A stretch of DNA of 64,000 nucleotides. Source: Clostridium chrysemydis. GTDB lineage: Bacteria; Bacillota; Clostridia; Clostridiales; Clostridiaceae. This document shows positions 6,795-15,851 of the stretch, one piece after another; within the stretch, counting starts at the first letter, position 1, and each line of letters begins with the position of its first letter. The notes below the pieces were generated by a model that saw nothing but the letters and a program-made list of their open reading frames with translations, did not search any database and was not told where the DNA came from. The DNA is taken from contig NZ_JADEKP010000008.1 in assembly GCF_015234215.1 (NCBI RefSeq), positions 1 to 64,000 of the forward strand, given 5' to 3'. Made by a program: the position numbers and the translations under genes.

Positions 6795-8618
6795 CTATCT
6801 TATAAGTCCATTAATAACAACATCTAAAAGCTGATCTAAAGTTGATATAACTTTTGCATTAGCACTATATGCATGTTGATATTGAATAAGGTTTGCCATC
6901 TCTTCATCTAAAGAAACGCCTGAGACAGAATCTCTACTTTGTTCTAAATTCCCTAAAAGATCTTCCTGGTTTTTAACCATCCTTTGAGCTTCTTGTGATT
7001 GAACTCCAAGTCTATCTATAGAATCTTTAAAATATGAATCCATTGTCATACCACTTGTAGCATCTCCAATATTTAATCTATCAAATGTTGATCCACCGTT
7101 AGATTGTTTAAACATATCTTCTCTAGAATTTATTTTAGTTCCAAAATCTTGGATTCTAATCATTCTATCTCTAAGTGATGCAATTGCAAGTGCTCTAGCA
7201 CCATCTGTTTCACCATCATCTGTATTTTGACTAGTATAAGCGTAGTTTGAATCATGAGTTTTTGTTTTTATTTTCATTACATCATTTAATATTTCTTCAT
7301 TTATTGTAATATTTTTAGCTGTAATTTCATTTTCATTATTTAAAGTATCATCTAAATTATTTAATATATGGCTTGAATTATATGATGCAACATCTTTATT
7401 AACAAAGAAAGGCATATAATCTTTATTTGGATTACCTGTTCCTGCATTTGCAGTGTCTAATCCACTATGAACTGCATTTACAGAAAATGCTATAGACTTT
7501 GCTAAACTATTTAATTCATCCATATATCTATTTATATCTTTTTGTACAGATACATTTCCTGAAATTTCCCCTTGAGTTGGTGCAAATACCATAAGTTGAG
7601 TTGCATCTACTAAGTCACCATCTCCGATTGGGTATCCATCACCTTTAACAGCTTGTCCAGAGCCGTCTCCCCAAAGTATTCTACTAGCTTCAAGTCCTTC
7701 AACTTGTTCGTCTGATAAACCGCTTACCCTTAAGGTTTGAACGCTACTTGAACTACTTGTATCACCCTTTTTATAATAAGTAATAACATGAACTCCTGGG
7801 TTTTTTGGATCTGCTTTAATCTCAGATATAAATGATAGTCTTGAAACCTCTCCATCTGGAGCTGAGTTTACAAGGTTTGGATATTTCATTCCATTAGCAT
7901 CTGTTGGTGCTACATCTATCCCATTAAAATCTGATTTATTTATTTTTATATTAAACTTATAACTTAATTCATCTAATAACGTATCTCTTTTATCCATTAA
8001 GTCATTTGGAGTCATTCCAGATGAACTTACTTGAATTATTTCTTTGTTTAATTGATTTATTTGATCTAAATAACTATTAACTTCAGTTACATTATTCTTT
8101 AAGTTTAATTTTACATTCTTTTGTAAATCCTCAAGCTTAGAGTATGTATGGTTTAATGCATCAGTTAAAGCTAAAGTTTGCTGAGCTACTACTGTTCTAG
8201 CATTTGAACTTTGAGGTTGTTTTGATAACTCTTGAAAAGAGTCAAAAAACTTACCAATCAAAGTTGATATACCAGTATCTGATGGTTCGTTATAAATACT
8301 TTCTATTTCGCTTAAGTACTTACTTCTTACATCATACTTACCAAGCGAACTCGTCTCACCTCTAACTTGATAATCTAAGAAATTATCTCTAATTCTTTCT
8401 ATAGCTTGAACTTGCGCCCCTGTTCCAACTTGTCCTGGAACTACAGTATCAAACTTTCCATTCCCACCATAAGGCCTAGTTGTTTCAATTTTTGCCCTCT
8501 GCCTTGAATATCCTGGTGTATTTGCATTTGTGATATTATGAGAAGTTACATCTATTGTACTTTGAGCAACACCTATTCCTCTTTTTGCAATATTAAAACT
8601 TCCAAATAATCCTGTCAT
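6795..8618 (-). CDS. flgK: Hook-associated protein FlgK (607 aa)
   Basis: HAP1, first adaptor ring on the hook. N-terminal rod/hook motif with ITNANTPGYSRQRA at residues ~27-40 and C-terminal DEEMANLIQYQHAYSANAKV at ~570-590 are diagnostic. Full length for a clostridial FlgK; the middle holds the variable exposed domain. Start ATG 8618 with GGAGGTAGTTAA. Its chaperone gene flgN lies 4 bp upstream. Confidence 0.97.
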   Translation of the reverse strand: MTGLFGSFNIAKRGIGVAQSTIDVTSHNITNANTPGYSRQRAKIETTRPYGGNGKFDTVVPGQVGTGAQVQAIERIRDNFLDYQVRGETSSLGKYDVRSKYLSEIESIYNEPSDTGISTLIGKFFDSFQELSKQPQSSNARTVVAQQTLALTDALNHTYSKLEDLQKNVKLNLKNNVTEVNSYLDQINQLNKEIIQVSSSGMTPNDLMDKRDTLLDELSYKFNIKINKSDFNGIDVAPTDANGMKYPNLVNSAPDGEVSRLSFISEIKADPKNPGVHVITYYKKGDTSSSSSVQTLRVSGLSDEQVEGLEASRILWGDGSGQAVKGDGYPIGDGDLVDATQLMVFAPTQGEISGNVSVQKDINRYMDELNSLAKSIAFSVNAVHSGLDTANAGTGNPNKDYMPFFVNKDVASYNSSHILNNLDDTLNNENEITAKNITINEEILNDVMKIKTKTHDSNYAYTSQNTDDGETDGARALAIASLRDRMIRIQDFGTKINSREDMFKQSNGGSTFDRLNIGDATSGMTMDSYFKDSIDRLGVQSQEAQRMVKNQEDLLGNLEQSRDSVSGVSLDEEMANLIQYQHAYSANAKVISTLDQLLDVVINGLIR

Positions 8619-8622
8619 TTAA

Positions 8623-9033
8623 CTACCTCCTAATCGTACCATATGAACTATACGTCTTTGCCTCTTTTTTAGGAGTCAGCATACTTAACATCCTTGTTGT
8701 GAATCCAAGCTCCTGTTTTATTAGCATTTCATTAGTGTCTTTTTGAAGCTTGATTGCTTCTATAGTTTTTTTAATTTTTCTAAAACTATTATCTAATTCA
8801 TCTGAAGAGGCATTTTCTATGATATTACTCATACTTGCCTTTCCAGTTAATTTTCTTCTTTCAACTTCAGCTTCAGCCACTTCTTTATTGCATAATTGAA
8901 TTTCAGTTACTATAGCATCTAACTTAAATGTGTCCTTTTCCATAATAAGTGTAAATTGCTTATCTAGTAACTTCAAAAGCTTATTTAGCGCTTCATCTTC
9001 TTTTTTTAGGATTTCAATTAGTTCATTAATCAT
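8623..9033 (-). CDS. flgN: FlgN export chaperone (136 aa)
   Basis: All-helical FlgN/FlgK-FlgL chaperone: MINELIEILKKEDEALNKLLKLLDKQFTLI is the typical first helix. It keeps the two junction proteins soluble before export. Placed between flgM and flgK, as in Bacillus. The C-terminal basic tail (TPKKEAKTYSSYGTIRR) is where FlgN proteins hold their clients. Confidence 0.88.
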   Translation of the reverse strand: MINELIEILKKEDEALNKLLKLLDKQFTLIMEKDTFKLDAIVTEIQLCNKEVAEAEVERRKLTGKASMSNIIENASSDELDNSFRKIKKTIEAIKLQKDTNEMLIKQELGFTTRMLSMLTPKKEAKTYSSYGTIRR

Positions 9034-9035
9034 AA

Positions 9036-9311
9036 TTATCTCCTATTTTCATTAATAAATTTCATCATACTTTCTGCAGTAAGTTTAGCATCAACCTTAT
9101 AAGTTCCATCTTTAATCATTTTTTTTAGTTCTTCGATTCTCTTAGAGTTGTCCAGGCTCTTTGAATTATCAAAATTACTAAGTTTTTTAGCCTCATTTGA
9201 GATTTCTATTCTGTCCTTGATTTTGTTTTTACTTACGTTTTGATCGTCTTTAACCTTATTATTATTGTAATTATTATAAAGGTTTTGAACTTTCATTCCA
9301 CCAATTTTCAT
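9036..9311 (-). CDS. flgM: Anti-sigma-28 factor FlgM (91 aa)
   Basis: Binds and inhibits sigma-28 until the hook is finished and FlgM is secreted or lost. N-terminal half is asparagine-rich and unstructured; the sigma-binding C-terminal half shows DRIEISNEAKKLS and IKDGTYKVDAKLTAESMM. First gene of the late operon, behind its own sigma-28 promoter, which gives negative feedback. Ribosome site GGAGGGGTTAAAG. Confidence 0.95.
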   Translation of the reverse strand: MKIGGMKVQNLYNNYNNNKVKDDQNVSKNKIKDRIEISNEAKKLSNFDNSKSLDNSKRIEELKKMIKDGTYKVDAKLTAESMMKFINENRR

Positions 9312-9346
9312 CTTTAACCCCTCCGTGTTATCATTGATTACTTATA

Positions 9347-9373
9347 TTATCGTACTCTTAAAATAAATATTTA
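9347..9373 (-). promoter_or_regulatory. Sigma-28 promoter of the flgM operon
   Basis: TAAA (9370-9373) - 15 bp - TACGATAA (9347-9354) on the minus strand, 36 bp before the flgM start. Same architecture as the flagellin promoters; it places junction, cap and CsrA/FliW genes in the late class. Confidence 0.82.
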
Positions 9374-9390
9374 GCCTTAAATATAAAAGA

Positions 9391-9409
9391 AGTAGGGAAA
9401 TTCCCTACT
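9391..9409 (-). terminator. Terminator of chemotaxis/switch operon
   Basis: Stem AGTAGGGAA / TTCCCTACT followed by TCTTTTAT on the minus strand, 12 bp after the fliY stop and just before the flgM promoter. Confidence 0.8.
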
Positions 9410-9421
9410 CTTTATTATAAA

Positions 9422-10582
9422 TTATTTTAATGATTTTATTCTATCTGCACCAGAAATTATACTTGTTATTCTAACACCAAAATTTTCATCAACAACTACA
9501 ACTTCACCGTATGCTATCTTTTTACCATTTACTAAAACTTCAACTGGCTCTTCTGCTAAAGTTTCTAATTCAATTAATGAACCTGTTCCAAGTGATAATA
9601 TATCTCTTATGCTCTTTTTAGTTCTACCTAAAACAACAGATACATTTAAAGGAACATCCATAATTAAATCCATATTTCTGTTTCCTGAAACATTATTAGA
9701 AGGCGCTAAAGGTTCGAAGTTAGCTGTGCTTACCTCTACAGGTTCAACTCTTCTTTGCATAACCGGCTCCTCATAACTATATTCAACTTGCTCTACGTTA
9801 TTTGCTATTTCTTTAGCTTTAACTTCTTCTTTAACAGTTTGAACTTTTGGCTCTTCTTTAACCTCTTTAGTTTCTGAAACCTTTTGCTCCTCTTCTTTTT
9901 CCTCTGTTCCCATCATAATTGATGCGATCTTTTTAGCTGTTGGAAGCGGAAGAACTTGCATTATATTACTATCTACTAAATCTCCTATAGTCATTCTAAA
10001 TGAAACTTGAACTATAGTTTCATCCTCAGCTATTTTATCTGTTAATATCTCATCTTTATTACTCCATATCTTAGATATAGGTGGACTTATATTAACTTCT
10101 CTTGCAAACATTGTCGCCATCGATGTAGCTGATGAGCCTATCATTTGATTCATAGCTTCACTTACAGCACTAAGTTCTATTTCTGATAATTCGTGAGATG
10201 TAATTTTTCCATCTCCACCCATCATTAAGTTTGCAATAACAGCTGCATCATCAGTTTTTATAACTAATAGGTTTCTTCCTACTATACCACTTACATACTC
10301 AACATCTAGAACTACATTTGGAGTTTCAAATGATTCTTTTATGTCTTTTAAGTTAGTTATAGATACAACAGGAGTAGTTATATTTACTTTTTGATTTATT
10401 ATTTGATAAAGTGCAGTAGATGCAGATCCCATTGAAATATTACCTATTTCACCTAGTAAATCTTTTTCTACTTCAGTTAAGCCATCATCCTTTGAATTAG
10501 CATTTGAAGCTTCTGCACTACTATCGTCCCCACCATTTAATAGTGAATCTATTTCTTCTTGAGACAGAAATCCATTACTCAT
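9422..10582 (-). CDS. fliY: Flagellar switch phosphatase FliY (386 aa)
   Basis: Combined C-ring protein and CheY-P phosphatase. N-terminal LSQEEIDSLLNGG is the CheY-P-binding peptide shared with FliM; a CheC-like phosphatase domain follows (~30-215, with GNISMGSASTAL and a second EAMNQMIGSSATSMA); then an acidic, glutamate-rich linker (~218-300) and a FliN/SpoA domain (~300-385, with MDVPLNVSVVLGRTKKS and LGTGSLIELE). An ATG 12 bp upstream (10594) is possible, but ATG 10582 inside the fliM stop region gives the conserved MSNGFLSQ start and an 8-bp overlap with fliM. Confidence 0.94.
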   Translation of the reverse strand: MSNGFLSQEEIDSLLNGGDDSSAEASNANSKDDGLTEVEKDLLGEIGNISMGSASTALYQIINQKVNITTPVVSITNLKDIKESFETPNVVLDVEYVSGIVGRNLLVIKTDDAAVIANLMMGGDGKITSHELSEIELSAVSEAMNQMIGSSATSMATMFAREVNISPPISKIWSNKDEILTDKIAEDETIVQVSFRMTIGDLVDSNIMQVLPLPTAKKIASIMMGTEEKEEEQKVSETKEVKEEPKVQTVKEEVKAKEIANNVEQVEYSYEEPVMQRRVEPVEVSTANFEPLAPSNNVSGNRNMDLIMDVPLNVSVVLGRTKKSIRDILSLGTGSLIELETLAEEPVEVLVNGKKIAYGEVVVVDENFGVRITSIISGADRIKSLK

Positions 10583-11570
10583 AATTGTCCACATCCTTAT
10601 CTATTATATCTAGGATAGAGACACCCTTATTTTTGCCAATTGTTCCAGGCTTCGCGTAGAAACAGCTCTCTCCTTCTACATAAACCGTTATAGGGCTTGA
10701 AGATTTGTCATCTAACCTTATTACATCACCATTTCCTAATTTTAAGAAGTCATTGATAGTTAATGTAGCCTCTCCAAGTTCAACTTCTACATCTACATCA
10801 ACTTTTTCAACTTCTCTTCTTAACTTAGCTTCTACCTCTTCATCTCTACCATCATCATCACTGTTAAACCAGTATTGAACTACTAATTTATCTAATATTT
10901 TTTCAATTGATAGATAAGGGATACACATATTTATAAATGTTGCAAGCTTACCTATCTCTACTGAAAATGTTATTAATGCTACTGGCTCGTTTGGTGCTAG
11001 TGTTTGGTTAACTGCTGGATTTGTTTCAAGAGCTTCTATTTCAGGTTCAACCTTTAAAATATCTTCCCAAGCAAGCTTAAGATTTGAAAGCATTCCAGTT
11101 GTCATATTTAACATTATGTTTTTATCAATATCAGTAAATTCCTTATTTACCTTAACACGATCTCCGCTACCGCCAAGAAGCATATCAATTATTGCAAAAG
11201 AAAACTGTGGATTACATTCAAATAAAATAGTTCCACTAAGCGGCGGCAATTTAAAAACTGTCATCATCGTAGGGTTTTGAATTGAATGTATGAATTCATC
11301 GTATGTAACCTGCTCAACAGTTTCAATCCTCATTTTAACATTCTTTCTAAGTTGAGCAGTTAAATAATTAGATACAACTCTTGCAAAGTTGTCATGAACA
11401 AGTTCAAGTGTTCTAATATGCTCTTTAGAGAATTTTTGAGGACTTCTAAAGTCATAGGCTTTTACCTTTTGCTTTTCCTCTTCTTCTGTCACTTGCTCTG
11501 GCTCTATTTCACCAGATGATAATGCAGATAATAGGGCATCTATCTCATTTTGCGATAAAACATCTGACAT
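10575..11570 (-). CDS. fliM: Flagellar switch protein FliM (331 aa)
   Basis: C-ring protein that receives CheY-P and sets rotation. N-terminal LSQNEIDALLSAL (residues ~5-17) binds CheY-P; CheC-like middle domain ~45-230 including IQNPTMMTVFKLPPLSG and MLLGGSGD; C-terminal SpoA domain ~255-325. Usual length. Overlaps fliY by 8 bp, so the ring proteins are translationally coupled. Confidence 0.96.
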   Translation of the reverse strand: MSDVLSQNEIDALLSALSSGEIEPEQVTEEEEKQKVKAYDFRSPQKFSKEHIRTLELVHDNFARVVSNYLTAQLRKNVKMRIETVEQVTYDEFIHSIQNPTMMTVFKLPPLSGTILFECNPQFSFAIIDMLLGGSGDRVKVNKEFTDIDKNIMLNMTTGMLSNLKLAWEDILKVEPEIEALETNPAVNQTLAPNEPVALITFSVEIGKLATFINMCIPYLSIEKILDKLVVQYWFNSDDDGRDEEVEAKLRREVEKVDVDVEVELGEATLTINDFLKLGNGDVIRLDDKSSSPITVYVEGESCFYAKPGTIGKNKGVSILDIIDKDVDNYE

Positions 11571-11590
11571 ATTGTCCCCTCATTTCTTTA

Positions 11591-11995
11591 TTAATTTAAT
11601 AGCTTTTCAATATCTATTATAGTTAATAGATTATCTTCATGCTTTATGATTCCTTTAATGTAGCTTTCTTGCTTTTCATCACCAACCGGTTGGACCTCTT
11701 TTTCATCTATATAAAGTACTTCTTCTACTCTATCTACAGATATTCCAACTTCTTCTCCATCAACTGATATAATTATTACATTTTCTTGTTCATCACTTGA
11801 GTGAATATTTAATAGTAAGTTTATATCAACTAAAGATTTTATACTTCCTCTTAAGTTAATTAATCCTTTAATGTGGCTTGGTGCATTTGGAACCTTAGTT
11901 ATTCCCATGATGTCATTTATACCTTGAACCTTTTCTGTCTCTACAGCGAAATGCTCATCTCCTAATTTGAATACTACTATTTGCATAGTTTGCAC
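11591..11995 (-). CDS. cheW: Chemotaxis coupling protein CheW (134 aa)
   Basis: Scaffold linking receptors to CheA. SH3-like beta protein with FKLGDEHFAVETEKVQGI and PNAPSHIKGLINLRGSIKSLVDI, the classic CheW core. Lies between cheY and fliM. A second, more divergent CheW-like gene sits near the other end of the same operon. Confidence 0.94.
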   Translation of the reverse strand: MQTMQIVVFKLGDEHFAVETEKVQGINDIMGITKVPNAPSHIKGLINLRGSIKSLVDINLLLNIHSSDEQENVIIISVDGEEVGISVDRVEEVLYIDEKEVQPVGDEKQESYIKGIIKHEDNLLTIIDIEKLLN

Positions 11996-12014
11996 CTCCT
12001 AAGCTTTTATTATA

Positions 12015-12374
12015 TTAACCTAATACTTTTTTAACAGCTTCTATAACTCTATCAGCTTGGAAAGGCTTTACTATAAAGTCTTTAGCTCCCGCTCTTATTG
12101 CGTCCATAACCATTGATTGTTGTCCCATAGCTGAGCACATGATTATTTTTGCATTAGGATCAAATTCCTTTATCTTTTTAACAGCTTCAATTCCATCCAT
12201 GTCTGGCATAGTTATATCCATTGTAACTATATCTGGGTTTTCTTTTTTATATAAATCTACTGCAATTAAACCATTGCTCGCTTCACCAACAACCTCGAAG
12301 TCGTTCTTTTCTAATATGTCCTTTATCATCATTCTCATAAATGCTGCGTCATCAACAACTAATACTTTTGCCAT
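12015..12374 (-). CDS. cheY: Response regulator CheY (119 aa)
   Basis: Single receiver domain that carries the phosphoryl signal from CheA to FliM/FliY. Acidic pair D8/D9 (VVDDA), phosphoacceptor D53 (TMDITMPDMDG), T/S switch in IIMCSAMG and K103 in VKPF are all present. No output domain. Neighbours cheC and cheW. Confidence 0.96.
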   Translation of the reverse strand: MAKVLVVDDAAFMRMMIKDILEKNDFEVVGEASNGLIAVDLYKKENPDIVTMDITMPDMDGIEAVKKIKEFDPNAKIIMCSAMGQQSMVMDAIRAGAKDFIVKPFQADRVIEAVKKVLG

Positions 12375-12402
12375 AATATAAATACCTCCAAAATTTTAAA
12401 TA

Positions 12403-13002
12403 TTAATTTACACCTATTGACTTTAATATTCTGTCTAATGAACCCGGTGCTGGTATATAGTAAAAGTGAACACCTAAATCTTTATTATCTTCACCTTTAA
12501 AAATTGTTTCTATATCTAAGATATATTCATCGTGTTGCCCAGCTTCAACGAAGCTTGTGCAAAGTATGGCACTTATCATATCAAATGCCATAGCAGGTAC
12601 AGATGGTTGTATGCTAAGTCTTGTAAACTCAGCTATTGAATTTAAATAACCAGCTGAAATTATGTTACCATACTCACATAAAACTGAAGCTCCAAGTTCA
12701 TTTATCTCCTCTGTTTCAATGCCAGTCATGGCTTTTATCATATCAAAAGCAACTTCTCTATCTATTACGATTAAGACATTGCCTGGGATATCTCCAATTA
12801 CTCTAACTATTACTCCAAATACCGCTTCATCACTAGTTACTTCATAAAGTTCTTCAAAAGCTAAGATATTTACTGCTGGAACTGTCATATCTATCTTTTT
12901 ATTTAACATCATAGATATTGAAGTTGCTGCATTACCAGCTCCTATGTTTGAAACTTCTCTTAAAGCATCCATTTGCAGTGGAGTATAATTCATTGCTTCC
13001 AT
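12403..13002 (-). CDS. cheC: CheY-P phosphatase CheC (199 aa)
   Basis: Stand-alone CheC: LREVSNIGAGNAATSISMML (residues ~13-32) carries the first E-x2-N phosphatase signature and LCEYGNIISAGYLNSIAEF (~107-125) the second. CheC dephosphorylates CheY-P and is stimulated by CheD, which is also in this operon. Between cheA and cheY with short gaps. Confidence 0.93.
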   Translation of the reverse strand: MEAMNYTPLQMDALREVSNIGAGNAATSISMMLNKKIDMTVPAVNILAFEELYEVTSDEAVFGVIVRVIGDIPGNVLIVIDREVAFDMIKAMTGIETEEINELGASVLCEYGNIISAGYLNSIAEFTRLSIQPSVPAMAFDMISAILCTSFVEAGQHDEYILDIETIFKGEDNKDLGVHFYYIPAPGSLDRILKSIGVN

Positions 13003-13024
13003 GTGTTCCCCCTCCTAGGCGGTA

Positions 13025-15046
13025 CTAATATAGAGCACCTACATCAAGTATTAATGTAACTAGTCCATTTCCAAGAATTGTAGCTCCAATATATTCCCTC
13101 ATATTTTTAAGCGTTTTTCCTAAAGGCTTAATTACTATTTCTTGTTGTCCAACTAGTGAATCAACTAGTAAACCAAACGTCTTATCGCCTACGTTAACTA
13201 TTATAACAAACTTTTTATCGTTTGGGGCACTTTCTATATTTAATCTATTATTTAATCTAACAAGTGGAATTACATTATCTCTATATACGATAACTTCTTT
13301 TCCATTTGTTTTTTTAATTGATTCCTCATTGTAACTTATAACTCTATCTATAAATCCAAGTGAGATTGCAAACGTCTCTTCACCTATCTTTACAAGGAGC
13401 GCTTGAATAATTTGAAGAGTTAATGGAAGTCTTATAGTAAATACTGAACCTTTTCCTTCTTCTGAAACTAGTTCAACACTTCCTCCAAGAGATGCAATTT
13501 TTGTTTTAACAACATCCATTCCAACTCCTCTTCCAGAAATATCTGTTACTACTTCATTTGTACTAAAGCCTTGAGCAAATATAAGATTTTTAATATCATT
13601 TTCTGACATTCCTTCAGTATTGATACCATTTTTCTCAGCTTTTGCTCTTACTCTTTCAACATTTATCCCTGCACCATCATCAACAACTTTAATTAAAGCT
13701 TTAGTTCCCTCTTGATATGCTGTAAGCTTTATAGTACCTACAGGATTTTTACCTGCCTTAATTCTATCTTCTGTTGACTCTATACCATGGTCAGCTGCAT
13801 TTCTAAGTAAATGTATTAAAGGTTCCCCTATTTCATCTATTACAGTTCTATCAAGTTCTGTATCTGCACCTTCAACTACAAAGTTTATTTCTTTGCCAAG
13901 TTCAACAGATACATCTCTTATCATTCTTGGGAATCTATTAAATACTACATCTAAAGGAAGCATCCTTATTTTCATAACTAAATCTTGAAGGTCTGATGTA
14001 GTTCTACCTACTTGTTCTAAAGTTTCATTTAGTTCAGTAGATTTATTATCAATAACTATTTGTTCAAGTCTAGTTCTATAAATTACAAGCTCTGATACCA
14101 TATTCATAAGGTTATCAATTCTTTCTAAATCAACCCTAACTGATTGATGAGCTTTTTTAGGCTTTTCCTTTTTCTTTTGCGGAGATTTCTTTATCTCTGG
14201 CTCTTTTTTTTCTATTTCTTTTGGCTCTATTTTAGCCTCTTCTTCTTTTACTTCTTCTTTTTCATCTAAAGATTCTAGTTCTTCAGTTAATCCTCTTAAA
14301 TTAACAACAACTGATTCAACTTCTGATATGCCTTTTACTAAGTCATTTATCTCATCTTCACCATTTGTAGTCAATATTAAGAATTGAAGTGTAAAATCAA
14401 ATTCTTCGTTTTCTATTTCTTCTGTAGATGGGTTAGATTTAATTATTTCACCCTTTTCTTCTAAATCTTTAACGATTAAAAATGCTCTAGCAGATTTTAA
14501 TAAAGTATTTTGACTTAAAGTTATTTTTACATCAACTGCATTAAAGCCTTTTTCTTTGGCTTCTTTTATAACTGATATATCATATTCATTTAATTCAATT
14601 AAATCTTCATTTGACTCTTTAACTACTTCTTTAGAATCTTCTTTTAAAGTTTCTACCACTTCTTCTTCTGAACCATTTATGCTATGTAAAGCATCAATTA
14701 TTGGCTTTACGTCAATTTGCTCATCAGTTCCTTCTTCAATAGAATTAACCATTCTCTCTAAAGTATCTAAGCAATCAAATAGTATAGTTACAACTTTTTG
14801 TGTTACCTTTACTTTACCTTCTCTAAATTCAGATAAAACATCTTCCATTTTATGTGTCAATTCTGCTATATCGTTAAATCCCATTGTTGCTGCCATACCT
14901 TTTATAGTGTGTGCAACTCTGAAAATCTGATTAAGTTTATCTACATCATCTGGATCTTTTTCTAGGTCTAATAATGACTCGTTTAAAGTTTGAAGGTTGT
15001 CCATAGACTCTTCTAAAAACATAGTCATATATTGTGATGTATCCAT
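13025..15046 (-). CDS. cheA: Chemotaxis histidine kinase CheA (673 aa)
   Basis: Five-domain kinase: HPt (1-110, phospho-His46 in RVAHTIKGMAATMGF), a linker with a P2-like CheY-binding region (~150-245) and acidic/lysine-rich spacer, dimerisation (~290-350), HATPase (~350-530, N box LIHLLRNAADHGIE, G boxes DDGAGI and GRGVGMDVVK), and CheW-like regulatory domain (~535-673). An upstream in-frame ATG at 15061 would place the GGAGG ribosome site inside the gene; ATG 15046 is preferred (MDTSQYM, GGAGG 7 bases before). Confidence 0.96.
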   Translation of the reverse strand: MDTSQYMTMFLEESMDNLQTLNESLLDLEKDPDDVDKLNQIFRVAHTIKGMAATMGFNDIAELTHKMEDVLSEFREGKVKVTQKVVTILFDCLDTLERMVNSIEEGTDEQIDVKPIIDALHSINGSEEEVVETLKEDSKEVVKESNEDLIELNEYDISVIKEAKEKGFNAVDVKITLSQNTLLKSARAFLIVKDLEEKGEIIKSNPSTEEIENEEFDFTLQFLILTTNGEDEINDLVKGISEVESVVVNLRGLTEELESLDEKEEVKEEEAKIEPKEIEKKEPEIKKSPQKKKEKPKKAHQSVRVDLERIDNLMNMVSELVIYRTRLEQIVIDNKSTELNETLEQVGRTTSDLQDLVMKIRMLPLDVVFNRFPRMIRDVSVELGKEINFVVEGADTELDRTVIDEIGEPLIHLLRNAADHGIESTEDRIKAGKNPVGTIKLTAYQEGTKALIKVVDDGAGINVERVRAKAEKNGINTEGMSENDIKNLIFAQGFSTNEVVTDISGRGVGMDVVKTKIASLGGSVELVSEEGKGSVFTIRLPLTLQIIQALLVKIGEETFAISLGFIDRVISYNEESIKKTNGKEVIVYRDNVIPLVRLNNRLNIESAPNDKKFVIIVNVGDKTFGLLVDSLVGQQEIVIKPLGKTLKNMREYIGATILGNGLVTLILDVGALY

Positions 15047-15064
15047 ATTGCTTCCTCCCATCTA

Positions 15065-15832
15065 TTAAACTTTTCTATATATAAATGTTGAAGCTTTAGA
15101 AAAATCATATTCTTTATAGTTATAAATACTTTCCGTAGCTCCGACAAATAGTAACCCTCCAGGTCTTAGTGCTTTTGAGAAATTCTTAAATATCTCAGCC
15201 TTGACTTCATTTTTAAAATATATTACTACATTTCTACAAACTATTAAATCAAAATCACTTTCATATCTGTCTAGTATTAAATCATGTTTTTTAAATGTTA
15301 CAAGAGACTTTATTTCAGGACTTATTAAATATTTTGTTTCTTGCTTCGTAAAATATTTCTCCATTATATTTTTTTTGACGTTTTTCATTTCAACATTAGT
15401 ATAAACTCCAGCTTTTGCTTTAGCTAAAATAGTACTATCTATATCTGTTGCTAAAATTTTATGTTTATAAATCGGATTTATTTCCTTTAAAATCATAGCT
15501 AAAGTATACGGCTCGCACCCTATTGAACAAGCGGCACTCCATATTTTTAAAGGTCTCTTTTCTTTGTTTACTTTTTCTTTTAATAATCCTTCTAATTCAT
15601 TAAATAATTCTGGATTTCTAAAAAACTCCGTAACATTTATAGTTATAAAGTCTAAAAATCTTTGTCTTTCTTCATAGTTAGTCTTTATTAGTTTCGTATA
15701 TTCCTCTAAAGACTTTACCCCTATTCTTGACATTAAGCTATCAATTCTTCTATTTAATTGAGTTGGTTTATATGATGCAAGGTTAATTCCAAGTTCTCTA
15801 TAGACCCACTTATGAAAATCATCAAAATTCAT
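15065..15832 (-). CDS. cheR: Chemoreceptor methyltransferase CheR (255 aa)
   Basis: SAM-dependent methylation of receptor glutamates. N-terminal helical domain, then Rossmann domain with IWSAACSIGCEPYTLAMIL (SAM loop; most relatives have GEEPYS here, so Glu to Cys is a mild variation), LATDIDSTIL and FDLIVCRNVVIYF. Start at ATG 15832 because the ATG at 15844 lies on top of the GGAGGG ribosome site. Between cheB and cheA. Confidence 0.94.
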   Translation of the reverse strand: MNFDDFHKWVYRELGINLASYKPTQLNRRIDSLMSRIGVKSLEEYTKLIKTNYEERQRFLDFITINVTEFFRNPELFNELEGLLKEKVNKEKRPLKIWSAACSIGCEPYTLAMILKEINPIYKHKILATDIDSTILAKAKAGVYTNVEMKNVKKNIMEKYFTKQETKYLISPEIKSLVTFKKHDLILDRYESDFDLIVCRNVVIYFKNEVKAEIFKNFSKALRPGGLLFVGATESIYNYKEYDFSKASTFIYRKV

Positions 15833-15851
15833 ATTGCCCTCCATTTTAAAG

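Noticed and set aside
9312-9421. c-di-GMP riboswitch before the flgM operon
   Set aside because: The leader between the sigma-28 promoter and flgM is too short (about 36 bp) and no GEMM-like core is visible.
12139-12381. Open frame antisense to cheY, and similar antisense frames in cheA, cheB, nifJ, parC and other genes
   Set aside because: They lie wholly inside strongly conserved genes on the other strand, have no ribosome site or family match, and arise from codon bias of AT-rich genes.
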